Positions 49,761 to 61,390 of a DNA stretch of 64,000 nt are shown here, piece by piece. Under the pieces are notes generated by a model, which had not been told where the DNA came from, made no database searches, and saw only the letters and a list, made by a program, of their open reading frames with translations. This stretch comes from Pieris napi. Its lineage: Eukaryota > Arthropoda > Insecta > Lepidoptera > Pieridae. Every line of letters starts with the position of its first letter. The first letter of the stretch is position 1. The DNA lies in assembly GCF_905475465.1 (NCBI RefSeq), contig NC_062238.1, forward strand, positions 12,865,368-12,929,367, in the 5' to 3' direction. The translations under genes and the position numbers were made by a program.

Positions 49761-49919
49761 ATGATGAAGGCTGGCTCATACGTCATGCTTGTGAACAAGT
49801 GCCGCTTCTGGAAACTGGAGTGCGAGGTTCCCGTTCAGTTTTGTAATTTAATACAAATAAAGAGCGGACCGTATCTCCGTCCTTCTGGTTTCTTCTATGT
49901 TTGCCATTATTTTGTATGA
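49761..49919 (+). other. Unrecognised 52-codon open frame
   Basis: Starts MMKAGSYVMLVNKCRFWKLE and ends FFYVCHYFV then stop. GC-richer than the surroundings in its first half. No splice signals, poly(A) context or family are evident; more likely a remnant of an old repeat than a gene. Confidence 0.15.
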
Positions 49920-51396
49920 TGATTTGATATTTGAAAAGAGTACCGAGAGCATTTTACGCCGGCTTTTTCTCTCGGCCTACACTATCTGCCTTCTTTGCAG
50001 ATAAGTAGGGATGTCTACGAATTCAAATTTAATTAGTGATACCTGTATCTTATATTTCATAATAAAAAAAAAATATTTTGGTATTTTTTTTATGAGCCAC
50101 TCACAAATACTTCCAACAAATTGAGTCTTACTTTTTAAAATAAAATTAATAATATAAAACTAAAAATAAAGAACTGAATATGTCAAAAAAATAAATCACA
50201 GTAACAACTAAAACAACTTCATTTGTTCACGCATAATCATTTATTATGTAAAAATGATTAATTAAATTTTTTTATTAGCTAACAGCTCTAGCTAGTCCAA
50301 AACGTAAAAGAAAATGTACTTTCCAACCTCGAAATGACTTTTCGAATAGAGGCCGGAGTTAAAAGTTTTAGCTATGTCCGAAGGATGATTGTTATAAAAT
50401 AACTTTTTATGGAGTTCTTAAGTCGTAAAGGTAAGGTTTTTTACGATTCGACTTCCGAGAGCTATCTTTATGTAAGGACCGCAAAATAAATGACGCTCGT
50501 AAATAAATTGCGATTTGTAAGCCTTCTAAAATAAAAACAAGGAAATTCAATACCAAAATTCCTTTAGAAAGTTATTACTTTAGAAAACATATTTTTATAT
50601 ATATTCTTATTTGTTCAAAGTGGGTTCTAACGCATAAAAGCATGTTTCGTTACCAGGTTTTCCTTGACTTCGGTAAGATTTTAGTCTATGCATTTAATTT
50701 ACGAAGGCTAGCCACTTATTGCAAGTAGTAAAGTTTGATTGATAACAAACATATGATACTAAGAATGCGTGGGCCGTCAATTTTGTTTAGAATAATCATT
50801 ATCAGCAGGAAAGGTCATCAATAATGCGAAAGTGTCTTTTTTCAATAATTACACACTACAATAGTACCTATAATGTCAAAGAAGAATTGTGTAACTTAAC
50901 AATAGTTACATGTATATATTATAGTGAATAATTCGAAGCGTAAACCAAATGTTAGCAATCATCGCACATTTGAAGCCAAAATGATCCCTTTAGTTTTTCC
51001 CATGCTCGTCAATTAAATATAACATTCTCCTTTCCGATAATGTCCAAAAAGGTCGACACTTGTATTGAAGTGTCACGTAGATTGAAGAACCCTTAAATAA
51101 GCCAAGTTAGTTTTTTGTTAGCGTCGCGACCTCACTACCCCTAATTTTATGTTAGTTATAAGCTCATATTTCAAACGATTAAGGCTAGTTGACCCAGCTT
51201 AAAAAAAAGTGTTTTATTTAACATATATTTGAACTTTCCTACACCAACCGCCACCGATCTTAACTCATTAATAATAAATATAAAAAACAAGATATTTATA
51301 TTTTTGTATATTTATAAATTTGTTAGCGTTTTTAATTACACCAAAACTTTGATATATTATGAGTACTTTGGTTCAGTTACTTATGTAATATATAAC
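49920..51396. other. Unassigned intron
   Basis: AT-rich DNA without recognised features. Confidence 0.45.
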
Positions 51397-51617
51397 ATAG
51401 TGGACCCGACAGACGTTGTCCTGCATGATATTTCAAGCAATTAGTAAAGCAAAGTATGAAAGTACCGACTGCAGCGCCATCTGGCGGGCTGATTTGTGAA
51501 TCTAAACCATTCCCAGATCCCCTTGAACACACACAAAAAATTTCATCAAAATCGGTCCAGTCGTTTGAGAGAAGTTCAGTGACATACACACTCACAGAAG
51601 AATTATATATATAAAGA
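51397..51617 (-). mobile_element. Small non-autonomous Helitron, type a (Ha3)
   Basis: 221 bp, the same length as the copy at 14774. By eye the two differ at about three positions, one being the terminal CTAG, which reads CTAT here. Close similarity implies recent copying. Confidence 0.7.
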
Positions 51618-52307
51618 TGTGTAGGCTCATAAAATGTTGGTATATCAGGTCCATTTACCTAATATAGTTTTTATAGTCTGAGAAAATAGTGGATACTTTT
51701 ATATACATTTTCAATAGGCTTTTGAAATGTAAGAAACAAAATAAAACAATATCCTTTCATTTTAATAATTAGCATCTTTTCCGCAGCGATTGAAAATATT
51801 CCTGTCATGCCGGTGATTGAATTTTCCCTTTTTTCCGAGAAAAACTGGGTTAGGGGGAAGGGGGTTTGGGGAGAAATAATTACGGGGAGCTCTGATAACG
51901 CTGTGTAATTAAGGATTCTGTTTCCTTACATTGTTTTTGTATTAACGTTTATATTGGAAATTAATTGTTTTGCGCGAGAAAAGCAATAAATTGTTATCAA
52001 CTATCTACACTTTATCATAAAACGAGGTCTTCATTATAGACCTCGGATGTAAATTAAATAGTTAATATTTTATCATTACAAGTATGTCCAATTATTGGTC
52101 TTACTAGTTTATAATAGTAACTGCATATTTCAGAAAATATTAAGAAAAAGCGAATTAATTAAGTTATTGATTTGTAATTATTTTTTTGATAATGTTTCAT
52201 TATAAAATTAAAGGGTAGATTTATCGTCTATGCAATTAACTTGTTCCCTCCTTAGGTGTTATATTTAATAGCGTATACGATTATAATTATAACCATTTAA
52301 GACTTAC

Positions 52308-52355
52308 CCTTGATCGTGGTCGGCTAACACCCTGGTAGTCCGGTCCATATCGTCC
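52308..52355 (-). CDS. Probable 48-nt ADAM microexon
   Basis: Candidate microexon between the two larger ADAM exons. On the minus strand a pyrimidine tract ending ttttgttttag gives the acceptor, and the donor is GTAAGT, a full consensus. The exon is exactly 16 codons, phase 0 at both ends, and reads GRYGPDYQGVSRPRSR with no stop. The upstream exon ends in phase 0 and the downstream exon starts in phase 0, so inclusion or skipping both keep the frame. If included, it inserts a basic, Gly/Pro/Arg-rich linker between the ...STREVNTPK and TGKHYHRTS... parts of the prodomain. Seen directly: splice signals, length, frame. Inferred: that it is spliced into the ADAM transcript, and that it is a cassette exon. 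A chance match is possible because the exon is short. Confidence 0.6.
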
Positions 52356-52436
52356 CTAAAACAAAAGACATACCTACGATTAAATTTTTGCCAGAAAATA
52401 AAATTTTATTTAAATAGAATCATTGAGTACAATACA

Positions 52437-52725
52437 GCAGTGTTGGCCTAGTGGCTTCAGCGTGCGACTCTCATACCTGAGGTCGTAAGTTCAATCCCCG
52501 GCTGTGCACCAATGAACTTTATTTATATGTGCGAATTTAACATTTGCTCGAACGGTGAAGGAAAACATCGTTAGGAAACCGACATGTCTCAGACCCAAAA
52601 AGTCGACGGCGTGTGTCAGGCACTGGACGCTGATCACCTACTTGCCTATTAGATTTAAAAATGATCATGAAATAGATTCAAAAATCTGAGGCCAAGACCT
52701 TAAGAGGTTGTAGCGCCACTGATTT
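52437..52725 (+). mobile_element. SINE family A, full length (A10)
   Basis: Complete copy from gcagtgttggcctagtggct to gcgccactgatttatttt. It lies 82 bp from the ADAM microexon in the intron upstream of it, with sense opposite to the gene. Confidence 0.85.
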
Positions 52726-55060
52726 ATTTTAGATTCATTGAGCCCAAAAATTCTGTTCCAATCGTGAGTTAAATAAGAGAAGATCCGAGTATCAAATAGC
52801 AAAATCTCAGAATACCTGGCCCAGATACCGCTAGAAAGATGCTGATGGGTGGTAGTGCACGAACGACAACGTCTCATTCTCTAGTATTGAAAGCTTGGCT
52901 TACTGAATAAGCGTAAAGAAGGATAGGCTAAGAAAGATACGGTCTAAGACATTCTACAAATTAACTCGTCATCTGATCAGTGCCAATTTATTTTAACAAA
53001 CAAACACACGCAGGGTGGGAGGGGAGTTCCATTACTCAGCAATGGGCGGCACAAGAAACGACGAAGCTACACGTATCTTGCCAGCAATCGCAACATCAAC
53101 CAGATCAGGATTGAACCCAGCGCAATATATGGTATGGTAACTAAATTAGTTTAATTATAATATAGGCAAATTAATCTCTGAAATCTATCAATTACAAAAT
53201 CAGCAAAATTATAATTGAACTAACCACAAAAGACAACAATGAAATACATGACCTTTCAAAACTAGAATTTAATATTTAACATCAAAGCGATCTCTTTGTT
53301 CGCTTGCGGTGATCGCAAAATTATTGAAATCCGCCAGCCAAATTAACTTTCCCTTATAAACTTTCAATATAAACTATTTGATGTCGGATAATCCGGGAAA
53401 ACATTGTTACAAGGTTGGGTAAAGTCGAAAACAACCGGCAACAAAGTTGCGCGGTTGAGAAAATTTGAAAAACAACCTAAAATTATGTAGATACGGGCAC
53501 GCTAAAGGGAATACGTAATAGTGTTCTGAGTTTATATTTAAATTGTTCGCCCGGTTTCCACATCCATCTCGGATGTAGGCACATTACCATAGCGACCTTA
53601 GATTTATTGTGACCTATCCCAGTGATGTTTTTGAAGCGGTCATAAATATTACTAACACGTATATTTGACAGCTTTGAGTCCTCTATTCAAACATCGGACG
53701 TAAAAAGATTTGTTACATTTAAAATGATATTGGTGTCAATGACAAGAAAACAAGATGGTCTTCAGAGACTATACATGAGTTTATAAAGTATTTTTTTATA
53801 TTTTGAAAGCCCATGAATTGTGCTAGTCTAAATTTTAAACAGAAAGTGTTCTTTTTATTTTGATAATCATCAACATAGGTCATTTACCTGGTCATCCTGT
53901 TATGTAAATTCGCATGCCAAAATTATTTTAGAAAGTATTCCACGGAATTCCGAGATATGTTATGAAATTTCGTCGCCTGCTCTCTTTGAGACGCGAAATA
54001 TATTTTCTAAGGACTAATTTCCTCGACAACACTTGCCGTCCCACTCCTGCTATTCACGACTAAATTTTTTGCTAACAATTCCTTGCTTATATTCGAAAAG
54101 AAATGTATTTTAACTTGCACTGCAAGCATTTACGACAAAATTGCTCCTCGATTCGTTTGATACAAGCCAAAAATAATTATTTATTTGTTTGCAATGTGTG
54201 AAATGAATGAATTAAGTACATAAAAAAACGATTTATTTAATGTATGTAATACAATGATATTATAATAATAATGTATTTAATATAATATGTAAGTAATTTT
54301 ATTAATAAATCAATTTTGGAACCTGCCAATTACTACATTTATCACTGGAATCAGTTGGATAATGTTAAAGCCTCAAAAACAGTATGAAGGCACGTTAGAT
54401 AACACTCGACTCGATTTCATCTGGATTAGGTTTTTGATTATTTCCAAACAAATACTCTACACTATCTACAACATATTGTACCCACAAAATCTGATTTCAA
54501 AATGTACATATATATAAAAATGTATAATATTACTCATTATACTTTTCTATAAAAGTTGAAGCTATTTACTTAACAAATAAATAACGAGATATAAAGATCA
54601 TTAAAAAGAAATAAAGTTTTGAGAAATGACGTCATAAACGCAAAACAACATTTATAAAATATTCAAATAATAATTAGTTACCCATAAAACTGAATTTGAA
54701 TATAAAATTGCAAGTTGCGACAAAGAAAAATATATTTTCTTTGAATGAACTTCAGATATCCTGACCTAGCTACTTTTTCACATCAAAAGGCGTCGGATTT
54801 TCATACAATTTCCTCTTGCCTTTGTCTCGGACACTGAGCGATTTGAGACACCTAATATTTCTTAGTTGCTGCTACGATTTCATTAAATCTGTTATTAAAA
54901 ATCCGAGATTTCTCTGTCTTTATTGCAATTTAACGTTGAGCCAGCTTGGAGTATATGGTTCGATTGTGTCTCACCATTTCTCCAACATTGGTTTTCTCTA
55001 CGTTATCTTCTACGATATGAAAGAAAGCGTTAGTAAATATGATTAACTTGCATAACTTGT
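52726..55060. other. Unassigned intron
   Basis: 53000-53150 is GC-richer with a short open frame (GGTRNDEATRILPAIATSTR) that I cannot assign; the rest is AT-rich. The ORF at 54816-55046 looks like chance. Confidence 0.4.
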
Positions 55061-55317
55061 TTTTTTTTTTTTAAGACAATTCACACCAATTGACCTAGTC
55101 CCATGCTAAGCTGGTGAAGCTTGTGTTATGGCTACTAGGCAACGGATATAGATACATATTATAGATAGATAAACATATAAATACATATTTAAACACCCAA
55201 GACCTAAGCACAACACCAAATGCTCATCACATCGATGTTCGTCTCAGCCGGGGATCGAACCCGGGACCCATGGTTTCGCAGTCAGGGGTACTAACCACTA
55301 GACCAATGAGTCGTCAA
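55061..55317 (-). mobile_element. tRNA-derived SINE, family B
   Basis: The minus strand begins with a long tRNA-like head: A box tggtctagtggttagtac, then a B box in gggttcgatccccggctgag. The body carries aagcttcaccagcttagcat and tcaattggtgtgaattgtct and ends in an A-run (a T-run on the plus strand at 55061-55072). Length about 257 bp. Distinct from family A in body and tail. Confidence 0.75.
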
Positions 55318-55637
55318 GTTTGTAAGTTTTGTAAGTGTCGCAACAGCCTTCGGTCTCAGTCAGGCTGATATGACTTCTGGGCATTGGAAAAGAACGGCAT
55401 CACTTTTACGCCGATTTCGAGGTAGTACGTAAATATCTTCAGTTCAATAGATCAGTCGCAAATTGATAGATTGTGTGTACGCTTGTCGGCTCTGGGAGAG
55501 TACGTGTACGCTGTTTAGTTATTTCATTTTTTTGTTGTTGATTTTGGTACTAAAATTAGTCTATAATATGTGATATCGAAATGGAATAAATTATTATTAT
55601 ATTATTTCCTACATAAACATTTGATATGTTTTATCTG

Positions 55638-55780
55638 ACACGCCGTCGATTTTTGGACTCAAGACATACCTTTACATGCTATGTTTACCTGTACCGTACC
55701 AGAAAAAATACCCTTGGCGCACAGCCGTGATTCAAATGCACCTCAGGGTTTACGTTATCTTGCGTAAAGTAGTACGATTA
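55638..55780 (-). mobile_element. Degenerate SINE family A copy
   Basis: Weak but ordered matches on the minus strand: cacgccgtcgatttttggac, then ggcgcacagccgtgattcaa and cctcagggtt. Old insertion. Confidence 0.4.
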
Positions 55781-56174
55781 CAATTAAGAAGATATTGGGA
55801 GACTGGTTTCCAAGAACCTGTGATATGGATAACCAGGCAAAGTCATACTGAGTCATAACAAAAAAAGTACATATATGAGTAGGCAACAAAATTTGTAGTA
55901 AACACTAAATTCATTTGACAACTTACCACAGTAATTTCTAATAACTGTAGCGTAAGACGATGAAATGCCGTATATTATATACGGGTTTGTTGTCTAAACA
56001 GCCTGACGTATCACCAAGTAGACCATGATTTATGAGAAATAGACGCTAGATGCTTGCAATTGCAATGCAACCACTTATGCGGACAGATATTACTGCATAA
56101 AGTTTTTATAAGAAAATAAGTGATTAGCCGTTAATGTTGGATGGATCGCTGGGTTTTAGCGATTAGAGAATTAA

Positions 56175-56470
56175 GAATTTATTTAATGAGAAATTTTCCA
56201 TTTCGGAGGTCAACACATTTTGGGTGTCAGAGCCAGTGGAGTCCATTATGCAGAGGCTGTATTAGCGCAGAGAAATCAGTCACGCACGTAGTCCAGAAAT
56301 GCGTGGTTGTGGCTTCCCAACAGACATCCTCGGAGGTCGCTCCGTAAAGCCTGCCTGAAACACTTAGGAGCTTCTGGAAGGAGCTAGGCTGGCTTAATTA
56401 TCCAGGACTTAAGGCACAACGGACCAAATTGGGGTCTTAGTGCGGAAACTGAGTCCACACTACTATAGGA
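56175..56470 (+). mobile_element. Second copy of the zinc-knuckle LINE tail
   Basis: Reads PLCRGCISAEKSVTHVVQKC, the same motif as at 16319-16803, followed by matching blocks (gaaggagctaggctggctta, aaggcacaacggacc). The start of the short ORF at 56141 is not a gene start; the copy is 5'-truncated. Confidence 0.6.
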
Positions 56471-57399
56471 AGCAGATATTTTTTTTGTAAATAACTTTTA
56501 AATTTGAACATTTTCAATACAATCTTCAATTACTGTATCACAACTATTGTATGTAAGCAAATATTGTTTTCGGGGTTTTTTTAATTGAACTCAATATTTA
56601 TTGTTTGAAATTCATTAATTCGGTTGAACGTGTTTGTTAATTTGATGTTACACAATTGATATAACAGACTACGTGAACTCAATAATAAAAAGCCTTTTTA
56701 CTCAAGTCTTCGAAGCTCAGAGATAACTTTTGATTTACGATTCAGAAATTATATTTCTTGAACTATAATTTTTACTTGCCTAAATGTTTGTCATTTGCCA
56801 TTACGGGACCACTTTTTTTAGATTATAAATAGATTATCTAAGATGTGATTTGTATAGAATTATTCTAAAATACACCTGGCAACATTTACATACTAGATAA
56901 TCATTTTACAAATATTGTGTTTTAGTCTATTGATTTCAGAAATATCCATACTTTTCCATATGTGGAACATCTCAAGTCTACTACGCTTTATAATAAAATT
57001 GTATCAGCCCATATCTAACTCAAATAATATATTAAAGAAGTCAGCGAATATGTGACGCTATCCACAAGTTATTCCCTTACTATACATAATGCAGGGTCGT
57101 CTGTGCGTATTATCATAATACTGGCATTCTTATGATTTAGTCCCGACCCAAGAATGTATGACCGCTGGTATCTTATCAAAATCTACATCGGACAAATGTT
57201 TTTGTGTATGAGATAATTCTTAATCTATCCTGATATATTATAAAGGAATTATTTTAATATTTTGTTACGTTCTAGTTTGTTGACACATTTAACAGTAGTA
57301 GATTTGTTTTATTTTTTTTTATTTTTTAGTTACTAGCTTACACAGCCAATACAATGACAATATTTAAATAATTAAGAGGAACTTATCGGTCTTCCGTGC

Positions 57400-57542
57400 C
57401 TGACCACGTTATCTATTTTTGGATCTATAACATGTCGGTTACGACGTCCAGTGTTAAATGCTTATCCATAACGTACAAAAGAGATTTGAACGCGGGAACT
57501 CAACGTTGAGAATTAGTATCTTAGCCATTAGGCTAATCCCGT
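57400..57542 (-). mobile_element. Degenerate tRNA-headed SINE
   Basis: The minus-strand head is gggattagcctaatggctaa with a B-box-like gcgttcaaatctc 45 bp further on. The body weakly recalls family A (gtgcctgaccacgttatc in plus sense). Assignment between families A and C is uncertain. Confidence 0.4.
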
Positions 57543-57914
57543 TCTACATAATTTTACAAACTTAATTTCCTTAGATATGCAAAGTTATCTAAGTAATTTA
57601 AATGTGTAGAAGCTACTAACCAACAATCATCTCTCAAAGCTGTTAAACACGCAAAATATTCGCTGGAAAGCCAATTTAACTTAGTTTGAAACTTGTTTTA
57701 AACTCTAAAAAGATCTCGATAAGGCCTCTTCACTTGCCTCTGAGGGCTGCAGCTTTATATACATTTCCTATTAAATGGAAATATATATGAACCGTCAATT
57801 AGTTATTATTTCGCGATCAGGCCGATGGTGCCTACCATAATACAGCCCAGATATAGGCATATGTATGGTGTGTATGTATACGAATTATTTTAAATGATTT
57901 GTTGCATTAAGAGA

Positions 57915-58130
57915 CTTTGTTGCAGCAAGAAAAAAAGAAAAAACTTTATTACACAGTAAAAACGGATGTATAGTTAAAAGCCCACTAGCCCCCACACAAG
58001 GTGTTCTTTTTTATAGAACAGCGGGCAAACATAAGAAGAATACTATCCGTTTCAGCATGGTTGAAAAGATGTTGCTTGAGACTTGAGAAAATTTAGTTTT
58101 AAGAAAAGTGGTTAAAAATGAAAGGGCCTC
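57915..58130 (-). repeat. Composite repeat K2 with remnant LINE tail
   Basis: Second locus of the composite repeat. Left flank agttaaaag...cactagccccc, a short LINE-tail remnant (ttttttatagaacagcgggc at 58008-58027), then the right flank ataagaagaatactatccgt and agtggttaaaaatgaaag. The enclosed LINE is almost wholly deleted compared with the other locus. Confidence 0.5.
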
Positions 58131-58173
58131 TGAAGGAAAGCGATGAGCATGGGTAGCTTATATATAGCGTTGA

Positions 58174-58438
58174 GCAGTGTCGGCCTAGTCGAATCTCATC
58201 GTTGAGGTCGAGGGTTCGATCCCCGGCTGAGCACCAATGGAATCTCTGTCTATGTGCGCATTTAACATTTGCTCGAACGGTGTAGGAAAACATCGTGAGG
58301 AATACGGCTTGACTTAGACAAAAAGTCGTCGGTATATCAAGCACAGCAGGCTGTTCACCTACTTGCCTATCAGCTTGACCAATTATCATGAAACAGATAT
58401 ATAAATCGGCCAGACCTAAGAGGGTTGTAGCGCTATTG
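58174..58438 (+). mobile_element. SINE family A (A11)
   Basis: Head gcagtgtcggcctagtcgaa with a short deletion before the B box (gagggttcgatccccggctg), then body and tail. The minus-strand ORF over 58099-58476 is a read-through of this repeat, not a gene. Confidence 0.8.
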
Positions 58439-58679
58439 TTATGCGATGTGTATGACGCGTGGTCGGTTGTTTCCAAAAAAGTATAGTTGTCGTAGAAGTT
58501 TTAAAGTTACGTATAAAATCTAGGCTGGCATCAAGCCTTATTGCTTTTATAGTAACATGTATAACATTCGTGCAAAATCAACACATTTAAGTTTCTCTTG
58601 CGATGAATCTACTAATTCCCCTTTTTAGATGTTTTCAAATATTTCGGACACGTTTTGTGTAACACTAAAATACGAGCTC

Positions 58680-58853
58680 CTTCAACTAATCATACAAGTG
58701 GCAGGTAGAAGGAGACTGTCCTGGTTGAAAAACTTAAGACCGTGGTTTGGTCAAAGCACCAAGTCATTGTTTAGAAGCGCGACATCCAAAATTAAACTAG
58801 CCATGATGATTGCCAACCTTCGCAAGGAGATGGCACTATAATAAGAAGATGTT
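58680..58853 (+). mobile_element. LINE C-terminal fragment (second copy, longer)
   Basis: Reads VAGRRRLSWLKNLRPWFGQS and continues to NLRKEMAL stop, then TAATAAGAAGATG. It extends further upstream than the copy at 28441 but is still 5'-truncated. Confidence 0.6.
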
Positions 58854-59238
58854 TTCTTTTCGTAAAGAGTTAAATATCACGATCAAATAAAAGACGTAGT
58901 GCGGCTGTAATCAAGCTACTTGAAGTTTTGATTGCTTCCAAATTCTTGTTGTTTGAGCGCTTGTTAACAATCTTATGATCGAGAACAAACAGAGGGGCGC
59001 TATAATAATCATATTTCATATTAAATTCCCAACTTAGATATGGAAATAACAACGGTTCAATTATACGGGAAATTTAATCGTATTTAAACTTTGGGTTATA
59101 TAACCAATAATTTTATAAGTTCTATAAAGAGTTTATTTGTTTTATTAAAGGTTCTTTTAGGAACAAAATTTTGTTGTATAATAGTCCATTTATTAGACTA
59201 CTAGGCTATATAATTTCGGAGAGAAATTGTAGGGCACA

Positions 59239-59399
59239 GCCTTGCAATTCTGTAACTCACTTTTCGAACTCACACAGCGATTTTATTGTTTATCAAAATG
59301 CCAAATCGTAAAATGACTGCTTCACGACTGATTTGAGCGCGACCGCAGCTGTGAAAACGGCTGTGTGAGTTCGAAAAGTAAGTTACGAAATCGCAAGGC
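59239..59399. mobile_element. Foldback MITE family F (F5)
   Basis: 161 bp. Left arm gccttgcaattctgtaactc, right arm ends agttacgaaatcgcaaggc; a few mismatches between arms. Interior oriented like F2. Confidence 0.72.
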
Positions 59400-60670
59400 A
59401 GCTATTTAAATTATTCTATATAAATCCTATTGATTGCCATCGTACCAATAGAAATTAGCTTCTTTCATACGCAGACGAGACCTCGTTTGCTTGTCTAAAA
59501 ATAACACACAGTAAAATTGAGTTATCAAGTGATTTGACTACTCATGGATGCATACGATGCCAAAGGATTGAAATAAGTAAATAATCATGTTTAACAAACA
59601 ACAATACTAAATCTCTCCACATATGTGTACAATTAATACTCCCTCATTCATTAAATCTAGCATATATAAGATCTCAGAATGAAAACATGTAGATTGTTGA
59701 CGGCTAATCACATTGCATATTTAGGAAAGAAATAATCACGAAACAGCAACACAGGCAAAAACCTAGATAAAGGTAGCCCCATTGGTTGTTTTACATGCTG
59801 CTTAAATATTGCTATATAAAATAAAACTAACTGAGAACGAATACATAACCCCATAGCCCGCATTCTACTTTCGTGTTTCCATTTTTACTTTCTCTTACAC
59901 GAAACTATGGACACCTTGCGTGACGTCACGGCCCTAATTCCGACACAGTAATACAAAACAAAAAGTACTGAGAAGGAAAGTTTCGTTAATAGAAAAAGTC
60001 CGGTGTCGCGAGGACGACATTAATCATGGCGTCAGCAAGAAACTGGAACAATTTCTTTTACACTGAACCGTTTGATTCATTATACTTGTTATGACGAGGT
60101 GTTTTCATGTATTTTTTACTTCAAATTGAGGTAGGTTTGAGATTAATGATTTGACAGTGTTTCTTTTACGTGATTTGCACCCCTTCTTGAAAATTATAGG
60201 GTGCGGTTTTCACAAAAACAATCTTTGTTATATATGAAACAAAACTTTTAACGGTTAGACGAGTATGCAATATGCAGACTTTTTTGAATATAAAACACCG
60301 GCCACACCACATCATGCACAACGCAAATGTACATAAAAGCAACGCAATCACTTTCTTCGCCCAACGCTTTTTTCCTTCAGAGGCCCTTTAATCTTTAAAC
60401 ACTTTCTTAAAAACAAAATTTACACTATCTATAATCTATAACTATACAAAACTAACAATATCATACGTTTTCTAAACCAGAGAATATTCTTATTGTGCAA
60501 AATAGTTTAATTCAAGTTTAATAAAATGTTATGTAGAAATTATTGTCAAGGACCGTTATCATGTTAAAAGGAAGAGACTAGCTACCTACTACATGGGAAT
60601 CCTAGTGTGTATAATAAAGATTTGATTTGTTTCCTTTCTTTTCTAGATTCGAAGCAATTAATATAAGATA
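59400..60670. other. Intron with a unique GC-richer block
   Basis: 59850-60080 appears single-copy and contains the CRE-like palindrome. Nothing else was recognised. Confidence 0.4.
59919..59930. promoter_or_regulatory. CRE-like palindrome in intron
   Basis: CGTGACGTCACG is a perfect 12-bp palindrome containing TGACGTCA, the full cAMP-response/ATF element. It sits in a unique, somewhat GC-richer stretch (59850-60080) about 1.5 kb downstream of the ADAM exon at 61391. Function is only a possibility. Confidence 0.35.
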
Positions 60671-61096
60671 CTAGCTGGCCTGGCGAACATCGTACCGCCT
60701 AACAGTCGATTCTTTATTTTTGTTAATACTTATTCTGCTATTGGGGACACCGGTCTATCTAGTAAGATAAAAAAAAGAAAATTGATAAGACAAAAAATAC
60801 ATTATGTCAAAAAATTAAAAAATTTACCTCTCCGGAACCCCTCCACTAAGACTTGAACTTTATGCTATGGTGTTAAAGTTCAAATTGACTTTCAAGTATT
60901 ATTACGAATATTTTGTATGGGAATATAGAAAAGTGTTGTTTTTAGACTTTTTCACTCAATTTTTTTAAAATTTTCTCCGTAAGAACCATCCTCGTACTTC
61001 AAGGAATATTATTAAAAAAAAACTGACAAATCGGTCAAGCCGTTTTCATGTTATGTCGTGACAACGGAAAACGGGTTTCATTTTTATATATAAAGA
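60671..61096 (-). mobile_element. Helitron-like element, type b (Hb3)
   Basis: 426 bp from ctagctggcctggcgaacat to atatataaaga, with the shared block aatcggtcaagccgtttt. Located 295 nt past the donor of the ADAM exon at 61391-61539. Confidence 0.6.
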
Positions 61097-61390
61097 TTAA
61101 ACTTGATACATTCTAAAAAGTATCAAGTCTAGTCATGTAAATCCATTCAGTCTTTTGACATCGATGACTTGAGTATTACTCACAAACTTCGAAACAAGGA
61201 ATACATCTTCAAATAATCCGTTTTTTAATTCATTTGTTTTTTATTCAAATTTAGAAACTTCTGATAATTGATTTATTCGAAAGAGAGTTAACGTTCATAA
61301 CGAGAAAATACTCATTAGATACCTGATAAAAAGTGAGAGATTTCCAGGCCTTATGTATTACGGCTAAGTAAATATGCAAAGGTGACTGAC

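Larger units (their letters stand above)
31071..52307 (-). other. ADAM intron, about 21.2 kb
   Basis: Interval between the microexon and the downstream prodomain exon. The donor is GTAAGT and the acceptor cttgtttcag. It holds the large palindrome, several LINE tails and three MITE copies. No other convincing coding exon was found in it. Confidence 0.7.
52356..61390 (-). other. ADAM intron, about 9.0 kb
   Basis: Interval between the upstream ADAM exon and the microexon. It starts with donor GTCAGT and ends at the ttttgttttag acceptor. It contains SINE copies, a Helitron 295 nt from the exon, a MITE and LINE tails, all listed separately. If the microexon is skipped, this intron merges with the next into one of about 30.3 kb. 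Confidence 0.7.

Noticed and set aside
58099..58476. 125-aa minus-strand ORF, the longest in the window
   Set aside because: Entirely a read-through of a SINE on the other strand plus flanks; no protein motif.
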